From contig CAMYLU010000003.1 in NCBI GenBank assembly GCA_947259485.1, positions 1 to 64,000 on the forward strand: a stretch of DNA of 64,000 nt. The letters run 5' to 3'. A program made the position numbers and the translations under genes. This DNA comes from an uncultured Gammaproteobacteria bacterium. Its GTDB lineage: Bacteria; Pseudomonadota; Gammaproteobacteria; GCA-001735895. Each line of letters starts with the position of its first letter. Within the stretch, counting starts at the first letter, position 1. Below are positions 18,318 to 28,601 of this stretch, piece after piece. The notes beneath the pieces are model-generated. The model worked only from the letters and a program-made list of their open reading frames with translations. It was not told where the DNA came from and ran no database searches.

Positions 18318-19370
18318 TTAATCCTGCAACGACGACAGCAGTTTACGCACCGGTGTCGGTAGACCATGGCTGGCCAGGTCCTCGATCTCGACCCAGACAT
18401 AATTATCGGCATCGAAGATTTTTTCGGGCAGTTTATCAATCTCGATAATCGCCAGCGAAATACCCAGGCTGTAATGCGTAAACTGGTGACGAATAACGTC
18501 CTGTTGAATTTTCTGTGGCGCCTGCTTGATCGACAGAAAGCTTTGCTGCCAGAGATCAACGTCCCTTTCACCATCGACTTCAGGCAATGACCAGAGCCCG
18601 CCCCAGATACCGCTCGGCGGCCGTCGCCAAAGCAAAACCTGGTCTTCGAAACGATGCAACAACATCAGGGTGCGTTTGTGCGGTTTGGCCCGGGTCGGCT
18701 TCTTTTGCGGGTAATCGGCCTGGCTGTGGTGGCGATAACTCGAGCACATTTTTTTAAGCGGACAGGCCTCGCACTTCGGCTTCGATTTAAGGCAAATCAT
18801 CGAGCCGATGTCCATCATCGCCTGGTTGAAATCAGAGGTTCCCTCGGCCGGGGTGACCGACTCCGCCAGGTACCACAGTTGTTTCATGGTATCGCTTTGT
18901 CCATACCACCCCGGTACGCGGAAGCAACGCGCGAGCACGCGCTTGACGTTGCCATCGAGAATCGGCCAGTGCTGGCCAAAGGCAAAACTCAAGATGGCGC
19001 CAGCGGTCGAGCGCCCTATTCCCGGCAGCGCCTCGACCGCTTCCATGGTTTGTGGAAAGCTGCCGTCATGCTGGTCACGGATGACGCCGGCCGCCTTATG
19101 CAGGTTCCTCGCGCGCGCATAATAACCGAGCCCCTGCCATTGCTGCAGCACGTCATCGATGCTGGCGTCAGCGAGTTGCCTGATATCGGGAAAGCGCTTG
19201 ATAAATTCCCGGTAATACGGAACCACCGTACTGACCTGGGTCTGTTGCAACATGACTTCCGATAACCAGACGCGGTAAGCGTCCTGTCGCTGCCACGGCA
19301 GATCATGCCGTCCGTAGCGCCGATACCAACCGAGCACTGTTTTTGCAAAGCTGGCCGCGTCGGCATCCAT
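18318..19370 (-). CDS. mutY: A/G-specific adenine DNA glycosylase
   Basis: MutY removes adenine mispaired with 8-oxoguanine. The 350-residue protein shows the catalytic Glu in [10 protein letters not shown], the helix-hairpin-helix [13 protein letters not shown], the Asp in [11 protein letters not shown] and a 4Fe-4S loop with C-x6-C-x2-C-x5-C spacing ([17 protein letters not shown]). A C-terminal NUDT1-like recognition domain follows, with [17 protein letters not shown]. Its ATG is directly adjacent to the asmA stop codon. The asmA-mutY pairing is widespread in Gammaproteobacteria and indicates one transcript. Confidence 0.97.
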   Translation of the reverse strand: MDADAASFAKTVLGWYRRYGRHDLPWQRQDAYRVWLSEVMLQQTQVSTVVPYYREFIKRFPDIRQLADASIDDVLQQWQGLGYYARARNLHKAAGVIRDQHDGSFPQTMEAVEALPGIGRSTAGAILSFAFGQHWPILDGNVKRVLARCFRVPGWYGQSDTMKQLWYLAESVTPAEGTSDFNQAMMDIGSMICLKSKPKCEACPLKKMCSSYRHHSQADYPQKKPTRAKPHKRTLMLLHRFEDQVLLWRRPPSGIWGGLWSLPEVDGERDVDLWQQSFLSIKQAPQKIQQDVIRHQFTHYSLGISLAIIEIDKLPEKIFDADNYVWVEIEDLASHGLPTPVRKLLSSLQD

Positions 19371-21230
19371 TTAGTCGAGCAGGTTTTTAAGTTTGTCCTC
19401 GAGCTTTTTCTTGGCCTTGGCCTTTTCGACTTCCTTTTTCTGTTCGAGCTCGCGTTTTTGCGACTCGGCGAGCGCCTTCTTTTCCGCTTCAAGCTGCTGC
19501 TTGAGCTCTTCCTTCTGCTTATCGATTTCGGCCTTGATCTTGGCTTTCTCGGCATCCACCTTGGCCTTCATCATTTCATCGAGTAACACATCGATCTTCG
19601 GCGCGTTAAACGGGCCCTTGATGCCGACCGGAATTTCGAGTCCGGCAAGGTCATCCGCGCTACCACCTTGCTGGCCTTCGACGGATTCCACCAGCTTGGC
19701 ATTCACCTGGTAATCGATCTCTTCGGAATTCAGATTCGCGCTACCCTTACCACCAACGCGCAACAGCGGTGCCTGCAGGTCCAGGTCGTCGCTGGAGAAA
19801 ACGCCGTTTTTAATCACTCCGCTGATGGTCAGTGATGAGAAATCGGTCTTCAGCGTTTCTGCCGGTGGTGCTTCCTTACCGCTGAATTTAGCCTTGGCGG
19901 CCTCGATCGACTGGCGAATGTTAAAGCCGTTGACAGCACCATCGAGGAAGGCGAGATTCAGGGTTCCATTACTGTTTTGCTTGAGCTTGCTAAGCCATTC
20001 GCCCCGTGTGGTCAGATTCGCCTCGGCGTTGAGTGTGCCGACGATCGTTGCCTCGCCGCTGAAATCTTTAAGCAGGTCGCCTACCTGGACGCCCTGGATC
20101 GACTTGGTGATAGCATATTTCGGGATATCGGATTTAGCGTCGAGCACGACCGAGGTCTCGACCTTGCCACCATAGGTGTTGAGCTTGATCGGTTTCATCG
20201 ATACCAGGCCATTTTGAGCCTCGAGCTTGATATCGAGATCACTCATCCTGAGATTCTGCACCTTGATCTGCGCAATCTTGAGAGTACCGTCGATATCGAG
20301 ATCGCGCAGGGACTGCATCGGTAATTCAATCTGAACGTCTTCGCTGGCAGCGTCACCCTGCGAGGCATCGGCTTCAGCCGGCCCGGTCGCAGGCGGGGTT
20401 CCGAGGAGCGCGTCAACATCGAGATTGTCAGAAGAGAGATCAAACTTGAGTGCGGGTTTGTCAAAATTGGCGACCTGCACGCTGCCCCCGATCTGGAACT
20501 CGTTTAAATTGAGCGCCATGTCGCGCAGCGCCAGTTGTTGCTGCTCGATCAGATACTCCACGTTGGCCTCGATATCGAAAATGATGTCGAGGTCACCACT
20601 GGCGCTGGCATCGAGATGCAGGGTCATCGGGAAAGGCTGGTTCGGTTCGATGCGGCCGGTGCTGATATCGAGATCGACGATACGGAACTCGCTGCCTGCC
20701 TGCTTGTCCTGCCACAGCAGTTTTATGTTCTCCAGGTCGAGTCCACCAAAAGCCCCCTTGATTTCGAACTCAGACTCACCCTCGCCGGGCTCATCGGTGG
20801 CACCGGTTTCGGTACCCGGCGCCGTCTGTGCCACCAGGTCATCCCAGTTGGTTACGCCAGCCTTGTTCCTGATCAGGTTGAGTTCGAGGTCGCGTAATAC
20901 CAGCTTATCGATTTCCGGGGCAAAGGTGGCCAGGGAAGCAAGATCGACGCTGATGCTGGCCTCCTTGACCTTGACCATTGGCAGTGCGCCGAAACCCTCG
21001 GCGTTGGAAAAACTCATCGCGCCCAGTTTCATGCCGAGCGCCGGGAATACGGTGAGGTCGACGTCGCCGTGGAACTGCAGCTCGCGCCCGGTCTGTTCAC
21101 GCACCAGTTCGGTGAGATCCTGCTTGTAGTCATTGGGGTCGAATACCGCGACAAATATGGCCACCATAGCGACCAGGAATGCAATCGCGGCGACCACGCC
21201 GATAATAAGATAACGAATGATTTTCTTCAT
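19371..21230 (-). CDS. asmA: AsmA family protein
   Basis: AsmA-like proteins are anchored in the inner membrane and face the periplasm, where they are implicated in envelope lipid transport and outer-membrane homeostasis. This 619-residue protein has one N-terminal transmembrane helix (about 5-31), the AsmA start FDPNDYKQDLTELVREQTGRE-like region, and long repetitive beta structure. An AsmA C-terminal domain at about 340-540 includes GDLLKDFSGEATIVGTLNAE. The last 70 residues are a Lys/Glu-rich coiled coil, which is unusual in length. mutY follows without a gap. Confidence 0.9.
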   Translation of the reverse strand: MKKIIRYLIIGVVAAIAFLVAMVAIFVAVFDPNDYKQDLTELVREQTGRELQFHGDVDLTVFPALGMKLGAMSFSNAEGFGALPMVKVKEASISVDLASLATFAPEIDKLVLRDLELNLIRNKAGVTNWDDLVAQTAPGTETGATDEPGEGESEFEIKGAFGGLDLENIKLLWQDKQAGSEFRIVDLDISTGRIEPNQPFPMTLHLDASASGDLDIIFDIEANVEYLIEQQQLALRDMALNLNEFQIGGSVQVANFDKPALKFDLSSDNLDVDALLGTPPATGPAEADASQGDAASEDVQIELPMQSLRDLDIDGTLKIAQIKVQNLRMSDLDIKLEAQNGLVSMKPIKLNTYGGKVETSVVLDAKSDIPKYAITKSIQGVQVGDLLKDFSGEATIVGTLNAEANLTTRGEWLSKLKQNSNGTLNLAFLDGAVNGFNIRQSIEAAKAKFSGKEAPPAETLKTDFSSLTISGVIKNGVFSSDDLDLQAPLLRVGGKGSANLNSEEIDYQVNAKLVESVEGQQGGSADDLAGLEIPVGIKGPFNAPKIDVLLDEMMKAKVDAEKAKIKAEIDKQKEELKQQLEAEKKALAESQKRELEQKKEVEKAKAKKKLEDKLKNLLD

Positions 21231-21313
21231 AACGGGTTAGTAGCTTTATACCTTGGCTTCGATCTGAAATAATGCCCCGCAATGTGGCACGAAATGGAAC
21301 TTGATACAAGATC

Positions 21314-22363
21314 ATGATCGATAAACTGATTGACTGGGCCGACCGGGCTACGGGCTACCGTTTACGGGGCCCTAAAGACGATAGCAAGCTCAGGCTGGTA
21401 GTGATACCGGTACTGCTGATTTTACTATTGTTAACATTGCTGGGTATCTACTGGAGCGACGAACCGGATCCGTTCGATATCGAGGAAGCGGCGGCCGAAC
21501 ATGCGCCGGTGACCGAATCACGGCTCACCACCGGCAGTTATACCACCAGTGCACTGATTACCGCGATGGAGACGCTGCTCAACAAGCGTGGCGGCTATCT
21601 CAGCAACGACATCATGCCACCTTCAATCTGGCTCGATAACATCCCTAACTGGGAGTTCGGCGTGCTGGTGCAGTCACGCGACCTGGCGCGCTCGATGCGC
21701 AATGACTTCAGCAGATCACAATCGCAATCGGCCGAAGATGTCGATTTGATCATTGCCGAGCCCAAGTTCAACTTCGATAACCAGTCCTGGTTTTTACCGG
21801 CCACCGAAGGTGTCTACCAGGAAGGCATAACGGCACTTTACGGCTACCTCGAGCGCCTGCAAAATCCCGGCGACCCGAACGCGCAGTTTTACGCGCGTGC
21901 GGATAATCTGCAGGAATGGCTGGGGCAGGTTGAGAAACGACTCGGCAGCCTGTCGCAGCGATTGAGCGCAAGCGTCGGGCAGGTACGACTCAATACCGAC
22001 CTCGCCGGCGACGCCGAGGCCGTGCAATCCACACGAACCAGTTCCCAGGTCGAGGTTAAAACACCCTGGGACGAGATCGACGACGTGTTCTACGAGGCTC
22101 GCGGCGCCTCCTGGGCGCTGGCGCAATTCTTAAAGGCGGTGGAAATCGATTTTGAGCCGGTGCTGCAAAAGAAGAATGCCCTGATCAGCCTGCGCCAGAT
22201 TATTCGCGAACTCGAGGCAACCCAGGATGCGATCTGGAGCCCGATTATCCTCAACGGCAGCGGTTTCGGCATTTTTGCCAATCACTCGCTGGTCATGGCC
22301 TCGTATATATCGCGCGCAAATGCCGCGGTAATCGATCTACGCAGCCTGCTGTCGCAGGGTTAA
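21314..22363 (+). CDS. DUF2333 family membrane-anchored protein
   Basis: A 349-residue protein with a single transmembrane helix at about 28-46 and a large periplasmic part. The sequence GGYLSNDIMPPSIWLDNIPNWE, quoted in part as NDIMPPSIWLDNIPNWEFG, and the closing ISRANAAVIDLRSLL match the DUF2333 family common in Gammaproteobacteria. The function is unknown. It is divergent from asmA, sharing an 83-bp promoter region. Confidence 0.8.
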   Translation: MIDKLIDWADRATGYRLRGPKDDSKLRLVVIPVLLILLLLTLLGIYWSDEPDPFDIEEAAAEHAPVTESRLTTGSYTTSALITAMETLLNKRGGYLSNDIMPPSIWLDNIPNWEFGVLVQSRDLARSMRNDFSRSQSQSAEDVDLIIAEPKFNFDNQSWFLPATEGVYQEGITALYGYLERLQNPGDPNAQFYARADNLQEWLGQVEKRLGSLSQRLSASVGQVRLNTDLAGDAEAVQSTRTSSQVEVKTPWDEIDDVFYEARGASWALAQFLKAVEIDFEPVLQKKNALISLRQIIRELEATQDAIWSPIILNGSGFGIFANHSLVMASYISRANAAVIDLRSLLSQG

Positions 22364-22384
22364 CCGACTCGGCCATCTCACCAA

Positions 22385-22565
22385 CCTACTTCATCATTCC
22401 CACGATCATCTTTGTCATTCCGAAGACCTTATCTGTCATTCCGATACGTCGGACCGCGGCGAAAGCCGGAATCCAGTCCAACAATCGTGCTCGAAGAGCA
22501 CACCTTATCTGCTGGATCCCGCCGGTCCGACGCATCGGGTCAAGCCGCGGGATGACAGGGCCTGG
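22385..22565. repeat. Composite palindromic intergenic repeat, copy 2
   Basis: Several GTCATTCC half-elements are followed by a composite unit sharing 50 identical bases with copy 1. The 17-bp module occurs twice here in opposite orientations: CCGATACGTCGGACCGC at 22441-22457 and CCGGTCCGACGCATCGG at 22522-22538. Compared with copy 1, the first module looks like a clean 15-bp insertion between TGTCATTCC and GGCGAAAGCC. Confidence 0.85.
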
Positions 22566-22579
22566 GATGACGGGCCAGG

Positions 22580-23056
22580 TTAGTCGCGTTTCCAGTGGCC
22601 GGATTTGCCGCCGGATTTTTCGAGCAGGCGCACATCGCTGATGACCATGCCGCGATCAGCCGATTTACACATATCGTAAATCGTCAGCAAGCTGACCTGC
22701 ACCCCGGTCAGCGCTTCCATTTCGACCCCCGTCGGGCCCGTGGTTTCGGCGGTGACGGTACATTCGATTGCACCGGCGCCAGGATCCGTTTCAAATTCGA
22801 CCGCAACATGAGTCAACGCTAGCGGATGGCACATCGGCACCAGGTCCGCGGTGCGCTTGGTTGCCATGATGCCAGCGATGCGCGCCACGCCAAGCACGTC
22901 GCCCTTCTTGTGCCCACCCTGCTGAATCAATTTCAGGGTCTCGGCCTGCATGACGATGCGACCGGCAGCAATCGCACGCCGGGCGCTCGATGGCTTGTCG
23001 GCGATATCGACCATGTGCGCTTTGCCTGCCTGGTTGAAATGGGTTAATTTGCTCAT
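22580..23056 (-). CDS. moaC: Cyclic pyranopterin monophosphate synthase
   Basis: MoaC acts with MoaA in the first step of molybdenum cofactor synthesis. The 158-residue protein has typical length and motifs: the start [32 protein letters not shown], the glycine/threonine segment [14 protein letters not shown], and [16 protein letters not shown] containing the conserved Asp/Lys. Other moa genes are not adjacent. It ends 15 bp from the repeat cluster and lies downstream of the protease gene on the same strand. Confidence 0.96.
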   Translation of the reverse strand: MSKLTHFNQAGKAHMVDIADKPSSARRAIAAGRIVMQAETLKLIQQGGHKKGDVLGVARIAGIMATKRTADLVPMCHPLALTHVAVEFETDPGAGAIECTVTAETTGPTGVEMEALTGVQVSLLTIYDMCKSADRGMVISDVRLLEKSGGKSGHWKRD

Positions 23057-23069
23057 GGCCGAAATTCTA

Positions 23070-24431
23070 TCACTTTAACAGGATGAATAGCTCACGATTG
23101 CCGCGCTGAATATTCATGATCATGGCCTTGCCGTTGGCCTCGACCAGGGCGAAGACTTCATCGAAGGTACGCGTTAGCTGCTTGTTGATCGAGAAAATGA
23201 TGTCGCCGACCCGGAATCCGGAGGCGTCGGCGTTGGAGCCTCGTTCAACCTTCATGACTTCGAGGTAGTCGACGCGCCCGCGCTGCAGGTGCTGTTCGCG
23301 CATTTCGCCAATGGTCGCACCCGCAAGCTTGGGATGAATCTCGTCACCGCCGAGTTTATTGATTTCGATCGGCTGGATCAGCACCGGTAAGGCAACCTCG
23401 TCGCCGTTGCGATATAGCATCAGTTCGATGGTCTGCCCGAGGCGCTGCAGCCCGACCAGGTTATGCATGTCACGCGCCGAACGAATCGCTTTGTCGTTGG
23501 CCGCAACAATCACGTCGCCGACCTTGATGCCGGCCTTGTCCGCCGGCGAGCCGGATTCGATCCGGGTCACGATAAACCCGTTGCTGCGGTTAATGCCGAA
23601 AGCCTGGGCAAGTTGCGCGGTCAGATCCTGGCCCTGCGCACCGAGACGGCCACGCTTGACTTCACCGTAGTCGATCAGCTGGACCATGATGTCACGCGCC
23701 ATGTTGATCGGAATCGCAAACCCGATGCCGATGTTACCGGTATTGCCGGCGCCGAAAATCGCGGTATTGATGCCTACCAGTTCGCCACGCAAATTAACCA
23801 GCGCGCCGCCAGAGTTACCCAGGTTGATCGATGCGTCGGTCTGAATAAAATCCTCGATCGACTCGACACCGAGTCCGGAGCGGCCGAGCGCTGAGACGAT
23901 ACCCGAAGTCACGGTTTGCCCGAGCCCGAACGGGTTTCCGATTGCGACCACGAAATCACCAACGCGCAGCGCGCTCGAATCGGCCATCGGAATCTGGGTC
24001 AGGTTTTCATCCACAACCTGGATTACCGCGACATCGGTGTCGGGGTCACGGCCAATAATTTCGGCGCGCAGTTCACGGCCGTCAGTCAAGGTTACGTTGA
24101 TTTCGTAAGCATCCTTGATGACGTGAAAATTGGTCAGGATCAGGCCATTTTTGGCGTCGACAATGACACCTGAGCCGAGACTCGCGATTTCCTGCACGCG
24201 TTCGATACTGGGTACTTCGAAAAAACGCCTGAACAATGGATCGCGCGGCAGTGGTAATTCGACACGCCGGCGCGTCTTGCCGCGGGTTGCGATGTTGACC
24301 ACCGCCGGGGTGGTGCGCTCGAGCATCGGCGCGAGGCTGGGTAACTTTATGCCGTCTACCGCAACCGGCAGTGCGGCCTGCAGCGGCATACTCAACAGCA
24401 ATAGCAACAGGCCCGGGCAAACAACTTTCAT
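23070..24431 (-). CDS. degQ: Periplasmic serine protease, DegQ/HtrA type
   Basis: HtrA-type protease of about 453 residues with a signal peptide, a trypsin-like domain (about 35-260) and two PDZ domains (about 260-350 and 370-453). The catalytic triad is visible as His in [10 protein letters not shown], Asp in [10 protein letters not shown] and Ser in GNSGGALVN. The length fits DegQ/DegS-like paralogues more than longer DegP, and the presence of two PDZ domains favours DegQ. A GTG at 24434 directly precedes the ATG chosen here. cbpA ends 10 bp upstream, suggesting co-transcription of cbpA, degQ and moaC. Confidence 0.9.
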   Translation of the reverse strand: MKVVCPGLLLLLLSMPLQAALPVAVDGIKLPSLAPMLERTTPAVVNIATRGKTRRRVELPLPRDPLFRRFFEVPSIERVQEIASLGSGVIVDAKNGLILTNFHVIKDAYEINVTLTDGRELRAEIIGRDPDTDVAVIQVVDENLTQIPMADSSALRVGDFVVAIGNPFGLGQTVTSGIVSALGRSGLGVESIEDFIQTDASINLGNSGGALVNLRGELVGINTAIFGAGNTGNIGIGFAIPINMARDIMVQLIDYGEVKRGRLGAQGQDLTAQLAQAFGINRSNGFIVTRIESGSPADKAGIKVGDVIVAANDKAIRSARDMHNLVGLQRLGQTIELMLYRNGDEVALPVLIQPIEINKLGGDEIHPKLAGATIGEMREQHLQRGRVDYLEVMKVERGSNADASGFRVGDIIFSINKQLTRTFDEVFALVEANGKAMIMNIQRGNRELFILLK

Positions 24432-24441
24432 CACGGAATCG

Positions 24442-25383
24442 CTAAAACGAACGCGGGTTGAAATCGAACTGGTCTTTCATATCCTGGTAAAACTGCTTCG
24501 CCGTATCGCTATCCGCGGGTGGCGTTTGAATCATGATTTCCACGAATTGATCGCCGGCTGGTGGCCCGGCCAGGCCCTTACCCTTGAGTCGCATTTTTTG
24601 CCCTGACTGCATGCCGGGCTTGATCTTGAGCTCGACCGAGCCTGATAAGGTCGGCACTTTTAAACTGGCACCCGCGGCGGCTTCCCAGGGTGTCAGGGGC
24701 AGGCGCAGGATCACGTCACGACCGTCCAGGCGGAACAGGCGATGCGGCAGGATATTCATCTCCAGGTACAAGTCGCCGGGTTCGCCGGCGTGAGGGGAGG
24801 CCTGCCCCTGCTTCGCGAGGCGGATCTTCTGCCCCTGGCTCACGCCCTTGGGAATCGTGATCTTGAGCTTTTTCATTTCGGCAGAGCCCGGTGTTTTGGC
24901 AAACTGGATCGTCTTGCTGCCACCGTTGAAGGCTTCTTCAAGCGTGATATCGAGTTGTAGCTGCAGATCGGCGCCACGCCGCTGGCGCTGGCGCTGACCC
25001 TGCTGAAATGGTGATCCCCCCGCTTGCTGGAAATCGCCGCCAAAAATCGATTCAAAAAAATCGCTGAAGTCACCGCCGCTAAAACCACCGCTGCTGTAAC
25101 CGCCACCCACGAAGTCCCCATCCTGGAAGCCGCCAAATCCACCGCCATCGAATTGTTGACCGTGTTTCCAGTCGGCACCAAAACGATCGTAGGCCTGGCG
25201 CTTGTCGGAATCCTTCAGTACTTCATAGGCTTCGTTGACTTCTTTGAACTTTTCTTCCGCGTCCGCTTCGCTGTTGACATCAGGATGGTACCTGCGCGCA
25301 AGCTTACGGTAGGCTTTCTTGATATCACTTTTTTCAGCGTCACGGGGTACGCCCAAAATTTGATAATAATCCTGGTATTTCAC
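24442..25383 (-). CDS. cbpA: DnaJ-family co-chaperone CbpA
   Basis: A class B J-protein of 313 residues: J domain at 1-70 with the HPD motif ([12 protein letters not shown]), a Gly/Phe-rich region (about 76-125) and two C-terminal substrate-binding beta domains. It lacks the zinc-finger CxxCxGxG repeats of DnaJ. The length and the end [19 protein letters not shown] match CbpA. The start is GTG at 25383, with no strong ribosome binding site. It would stimulate DnaK ATPase in the cytoplasm. Neighbours are a protease downstream and rmuC upstream. Confidence 0.93.
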   Translation of the reverse strand: MKYQDYYQILGVPRDAEKSDIKKAYRKLARRYHPDVNSEADAEEKFKEVNEAYEVLKDSDKRQAYDRFGADWKHGQQFDGGGFGGFQDGDFVGGGYSSGGFSGGDFSDFFESIFGGDFQQAGGSPFQQGQRQRQRRGADLQLQLDITLEEAFNGGSKTIQFAKTPGSAEMKKLKITIPKGVSQGQKIRLAKQGQASPHAGEPGDLYLEMNILPHRLFRLDGRDVILRLPLTPWEAAAGASLKVPTLSGSVELKIKPGMQSGQKMRLKGKGLAGPPAGDQFVEIMIQTPPADSDTAKQFYQDMKDQFDFNPRSF

Positions 25384-25435
25384 GTCGACAACGGGTGGTT
25401 AATGTCCCTAATAGATAGGTATTTTGTAGGGTTTT

Positions 25436-26794
25436 TCAAGTCGTCGGGGCCTCGTCTTTATCCTCTTTGTGCTCGTTTTCAGACGCCAACGGCTCGGCCA
25501 GAAGCTCGAGCTTTTCACTTTGCAAATCGTTGTGTAATGGTTCGATTTCCGGGATCGACTGCGTCACCTTGCTCGACATTTCGGCAAATCGCTCAACCTT
25601 GCCGCGCAAGCCCTGGCGCCCGCTAATCGCGGTCACCGTTTCGTTGAAGTGATTGGTCGCGGCACCTAGACTGCCTCCAATTTTGGCGAGGCGTTGGGTA
25701 ACCTTGCGCACCTGGTTGTAGATATCGCCCGCCTTGTCGCCGAGCTCCCGCGCTTCACGGGTACTGCGTTCCATGGCCCAGAGGTTAGCCACCGTGGTCA
25801 GGATCGGGATCAGCGTGGTGTGTGACACCAGCACGACACCACGTTCGTAACCGTAGGCAAAAAGATCCTTCTCGTATTTAAGCGCCTCGATGTAGGCCGG
25901 CTCGATCGGCATGAACATCAACACGAAACTGGGACTGCGGATTCCAGCAAGGCTGGTGTAATTCTTGCCCTGCAAATCGTCGATATGGCGCTTTACCGCT
26001 TTCACGTGCTCGTTCAGTGCAAGCTGGAGTTGCTCGTCGTTGTCGGCTGCAACCACGCGGTCGTAGGCCGCCAACGAAACTTTGCTATCAATGATAATGT
26101 GCTTGCTATCCGGCAGCTTGATCAGGAAATCGGTTTGCTTGCGTTTACCTTCGGCATCCGTCATCGAAGTCTGCTTGTCATAGTGGTCATGCTCGATCAA
26201 ACCACTCAGCTGCAGGGTTTTTTCGAGCTGGGTTTCACCCCAGCTGCCGCGTCGCTGCGATTCGCCCTTGAGCGCATCGGTCAGGTTTTGCGCATCGCTG
26301 CCGATTTTGAGACCGACTTCGAGGACTTTCCTGATCTCGCTTTCGAGCTTGGTATTGCCCTTGATGGATTCGCTGTGCACATCGTTGACGCGTTTCTGGA
26401 ATCCCTCGACCTGTTCGCGAAAGGGTTTCAGCAGTGCCTCGAGTGAAGTCCGGCTGGTCTTGTCGAAACTGCGCGTCTTATCTTCCAGTACCCGGTTGGC
26501 AAGATTCTCGAATTCGACCTTGAGTTGTGCGCGATCTTTTTCGGATTGGGCGATTCTTTCTGCCCCGAGCGCACGTTCCGTATCCAGCTGCGACTGTACT
26601 GCTTGCGTGTCTTTCTCCGCTGCATGCAGACGATCACGCAATGTGTACTCGGTTTGCAGGGTTGTTTCAAGCCGGGCCTTCATCTCGCGGTTGGTATTCT
26701 GGTAATGGCGCAAGCTGTACAGCAGTCCCAGCAGCAAGAGGCCTGAAAGTCCGATAATTATCCAGACTAAATCAGCGTTTTCGATCGCTTCCAT
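25436..26794 (-). CDS. rmuC: DNA recombination protein RmuC
   Basis: RmuC limits recombination between inverted repeats. The 452-residue protein has an N-terminal membrane helix (about 9-28), a long coiled coil (30-190) and the nuclease-like core with GSWGETQLE, KQTDFLIKLPDSKHIIIDSKVSL and VLMFMPIEPAYIEAL. The DSK motif corresponds to the PD-(D/E)XK-type active site. The C-terminal tail is acidic. It is monocistronic or leads the cbpA-degQ-moaC group, 52 bp upstream of cbpA. In a genome rich in palindromic repeats its function is notable, but that link is speculative. Confidence 0.93.
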   Translation of the reverse strand: MEAIENADLVWIIIGLSGLLLLGLLYSLRHYQNTNREMKARLETTLQTEYTLRDRLHAAEKDTQAVQSQLDTERALGAERIAQSEKDRAQLKVEFENLANRVLEDKTRSFDKTSRTSLEALLKPFREQVEGFQKRVNDVHSESIKGNTKLESEIRKVLEVGLKIGSDAQNLTDALKGESQRRGSWGETQLEKTLQLSGLIEHDHYDKQTSMTDAEGKRKQTDFLIKLPDSKHIIIDSKVSLAAYDRVVAADNDEQLQLALNEHVKAVKRHIDDLQGKNYTSLAGIRSPSFVLMFMPIEPAYIEALKYEKDLFAYGYERGVVLVSHTTLIPILTTVANLWAMERSTREARELGDKAGDIYNQVRKVTQRLAKIGGSLGAATNHFNETVTAISGRQGLRGKVERFAEMSSKVTQSIPEIEPLHNDLQSEKLELLAEPLASENEHKEDKDEAPTT

Positions 26795-26939
26795 TGTATT
26801 AATGTTGGTATATCAATCGCAGCAGTCTAACCGAGATGGAATCTTGTCGCGAGACCTTGTTTTATTATACGAGGCACCAATCCGGTCCGAGTAAAGCGCG
26901 CGGGTGCTCACATCAGATTGAGGCTGGAGGGGATGGTTT

Positions 26940-28601
26940 TCAGTACGTCGGATTAAGCGGTGACAATTGCGCGACATCGCGGTTGCGTTCCGACTCTGCA
27001 ATTTTCTCGAGTTGCTGGCAAAGCAGCCACAGATCATCCCCCTGCCAGGTGACAACTGCCCCGGCATACAGGCTTTGATTAAGACGCTCGATCTGCAGTG
27101 TCATATCATCGCCCAGTGAACTACCAAGCTGCTGCAGGTTGTTAATTTCGCGCGGGGCCAGCAATGCCCTGCCCCAATCCAGCAGCGCATGGCGCGCAGT
27201 CGCCCCATCATTCACGTCGCAGGCCTGGTGCAGTTGCCTGCGCGCCTCACGCAACCCGGGGTGTTCAACCACCGGCGCAGGCTGAACACCTGACCGCTGC
27301 GATTTAAACCACCAGTAAAACCCGCTGGCAATCCAACCACAGGCGAGCAACAGGCTCAACCATAACCAGAAATTGTTAGTCGAGGCGACCTGTCCCGCCG
27401 CCTCGGTTACTGCTGGTTCCGTTACGGGTGGCTGTGCAACCGCGGTTGTGGCGGCGGCAACGCTCAGTTCACGGGCAGGAATCGTGGCTGTTTCGAGCTT
27501 TCCGGTCTCGAGGTTCCACCAGGGCAGACTGATTTCCGGCACCCGGTAGATGCCTTCCGCACCCGGAATCAGCGCCACCTTCTGCTCACGTTTTCCGGTT
27601 ACCCCTTTGTCCGAACGGGTGTTCTGTAGGCTCGGTTGATCAGGGTACTGTTTAATGCCGTCAACTTGCTGCATGGTCAGCTCGGGCAGTTGCGCCGCAG
27701 TCAAACCATCGGCTACCAGTGTCAGGCTGCGCGTGATCGGTTCGCCAGCGACCAGTCCGTCGAGATCAGATTGCCATTCTTCGCGCAGTTCGAGCCGGGT
27801 CGCCGGCAGCCAGTAGGAACCGGCAACTTCGGGCGGAATCGGTTCAACATCGATAAAAACCTGCTCCGAGCGCAGGCGACGAATTTTGCCCCCGCTGCGG
27901 AACGGGTCGAAGGTCGAACCCGACGGTATACGCACCTCTGCCATGACCGGCGCAATGCGAAGTCGACCACTTTGTTGCGGAAACAGTGCAAACTGCTTTT
28001 CCAGCACCAGGTAGGATTTATCCGCAATGCGCGTTCGGTAATCGCGCTCGTCGCCGAGCGGTTCAATCACGACATCCAGGTCATCCGTCGAGATATCACC
28101 GAAATTGTAGGCGGAGATACTGCTTGCACTCAGTAACCGCAAGGTAACGATAACCTGGCTCTGCACGTAGACCTCCGCTTTATCGACCAGTAGCTCGAGC
28201 ACCAGCTGATCATGCGGCACCGAGGCCAGGCTCGAGGGCAGCACCTTGATCTGGAAGGGCTTGCTGCGCTCCTTGTCGAAGCGAATTGCCGGGATCACGT
28301 ACTCACCGACCTGCTTGGCCATTAGCTGCAGCGTCCACTTGACGCTGCGCTGGTACTCGCCGTTGACAATACTGATGCTGTTACTACGGCTATTACCAAG
28401 GATCATGAAATGCTGCTGCAGGATAGAAAAGTCAGGATCGTCGTCGGGGCTTTGATCGAGTGAGAATACCAGTTGAAAAGATTCGTTTACCTGCACCGGG
28501 TTGCGATCAATCGTCACCTCGACCGCGGCCATGGCCTGCTGCAATCCAGCCAGCAACAGCAAGACCGATATCAGTAAAGATTTTATCAATGTCGTGTTCA
28601 C
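26940..28601 (-). CDS. batD: BatD-like protein
   Basis: Last gene of the Bat operon. The 553-residue protein has a signal peptide (cleavage after AMA), an extracytoplasmic beta-rich region typical of BatD (starting VEVTIDRNPVQVNESFQLVF), a transmembrane helix near 405-430 and a short cytoplasmic tail. BatD proteins occur with MoxR ATPases and VWA proteins and are linked to aerotolerance and stress, with no known biochemical activity. The GTG start overlaps the batB/C stop as GTGA, so translation is coupled. Confidence 0.88.
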   Translation of the reverse strand: MNTTLIKSLLISVLLLLAGLQQAMAAVEVTIDRNPVQVNESFQLVFSLDQSPDDDPDFSILQQHFMILGNSRSNSISIVNGEYQRSVKWTLQLMAKQVGEYVIPAIRFDKERSKPFQIKVLPSSLASVPHDQLVLELLVDKAEVYVQSQVIVTLRLLSASSISAYNFGDISTDDLDVVIEPLGDERDYRTRIADKSYLVLEKQFALFPQQSGRLRIAPVMAEVRIPSGSTFDPFRSGGKIRRLRSEQVFIDVEPIPPEVAGSYWLPATRLELREEWQSDLDGLVAGEPITRSLTLVADGLTAAQLPELTMQQVDGIKQYPDQPSLQNTRSDKGVTGKREQKVALIPGAEGIYRVPEISLPWWNLETGKLETATIPARELSVAAATTAVAQPPVTEPAVTEAAGQVASTNNFWLWLSLLLACGWIASGFYWWFKSQRSGVQPAPVVEHPGLREARRQLHQACDVNDGATARHALLDWGRALLAPREINNLQQLGSSLGDDMTLQIERLNQSLYAGAVVTWQGDDLWLLCQQLEKIAESERNRDVAQLSPLNPTY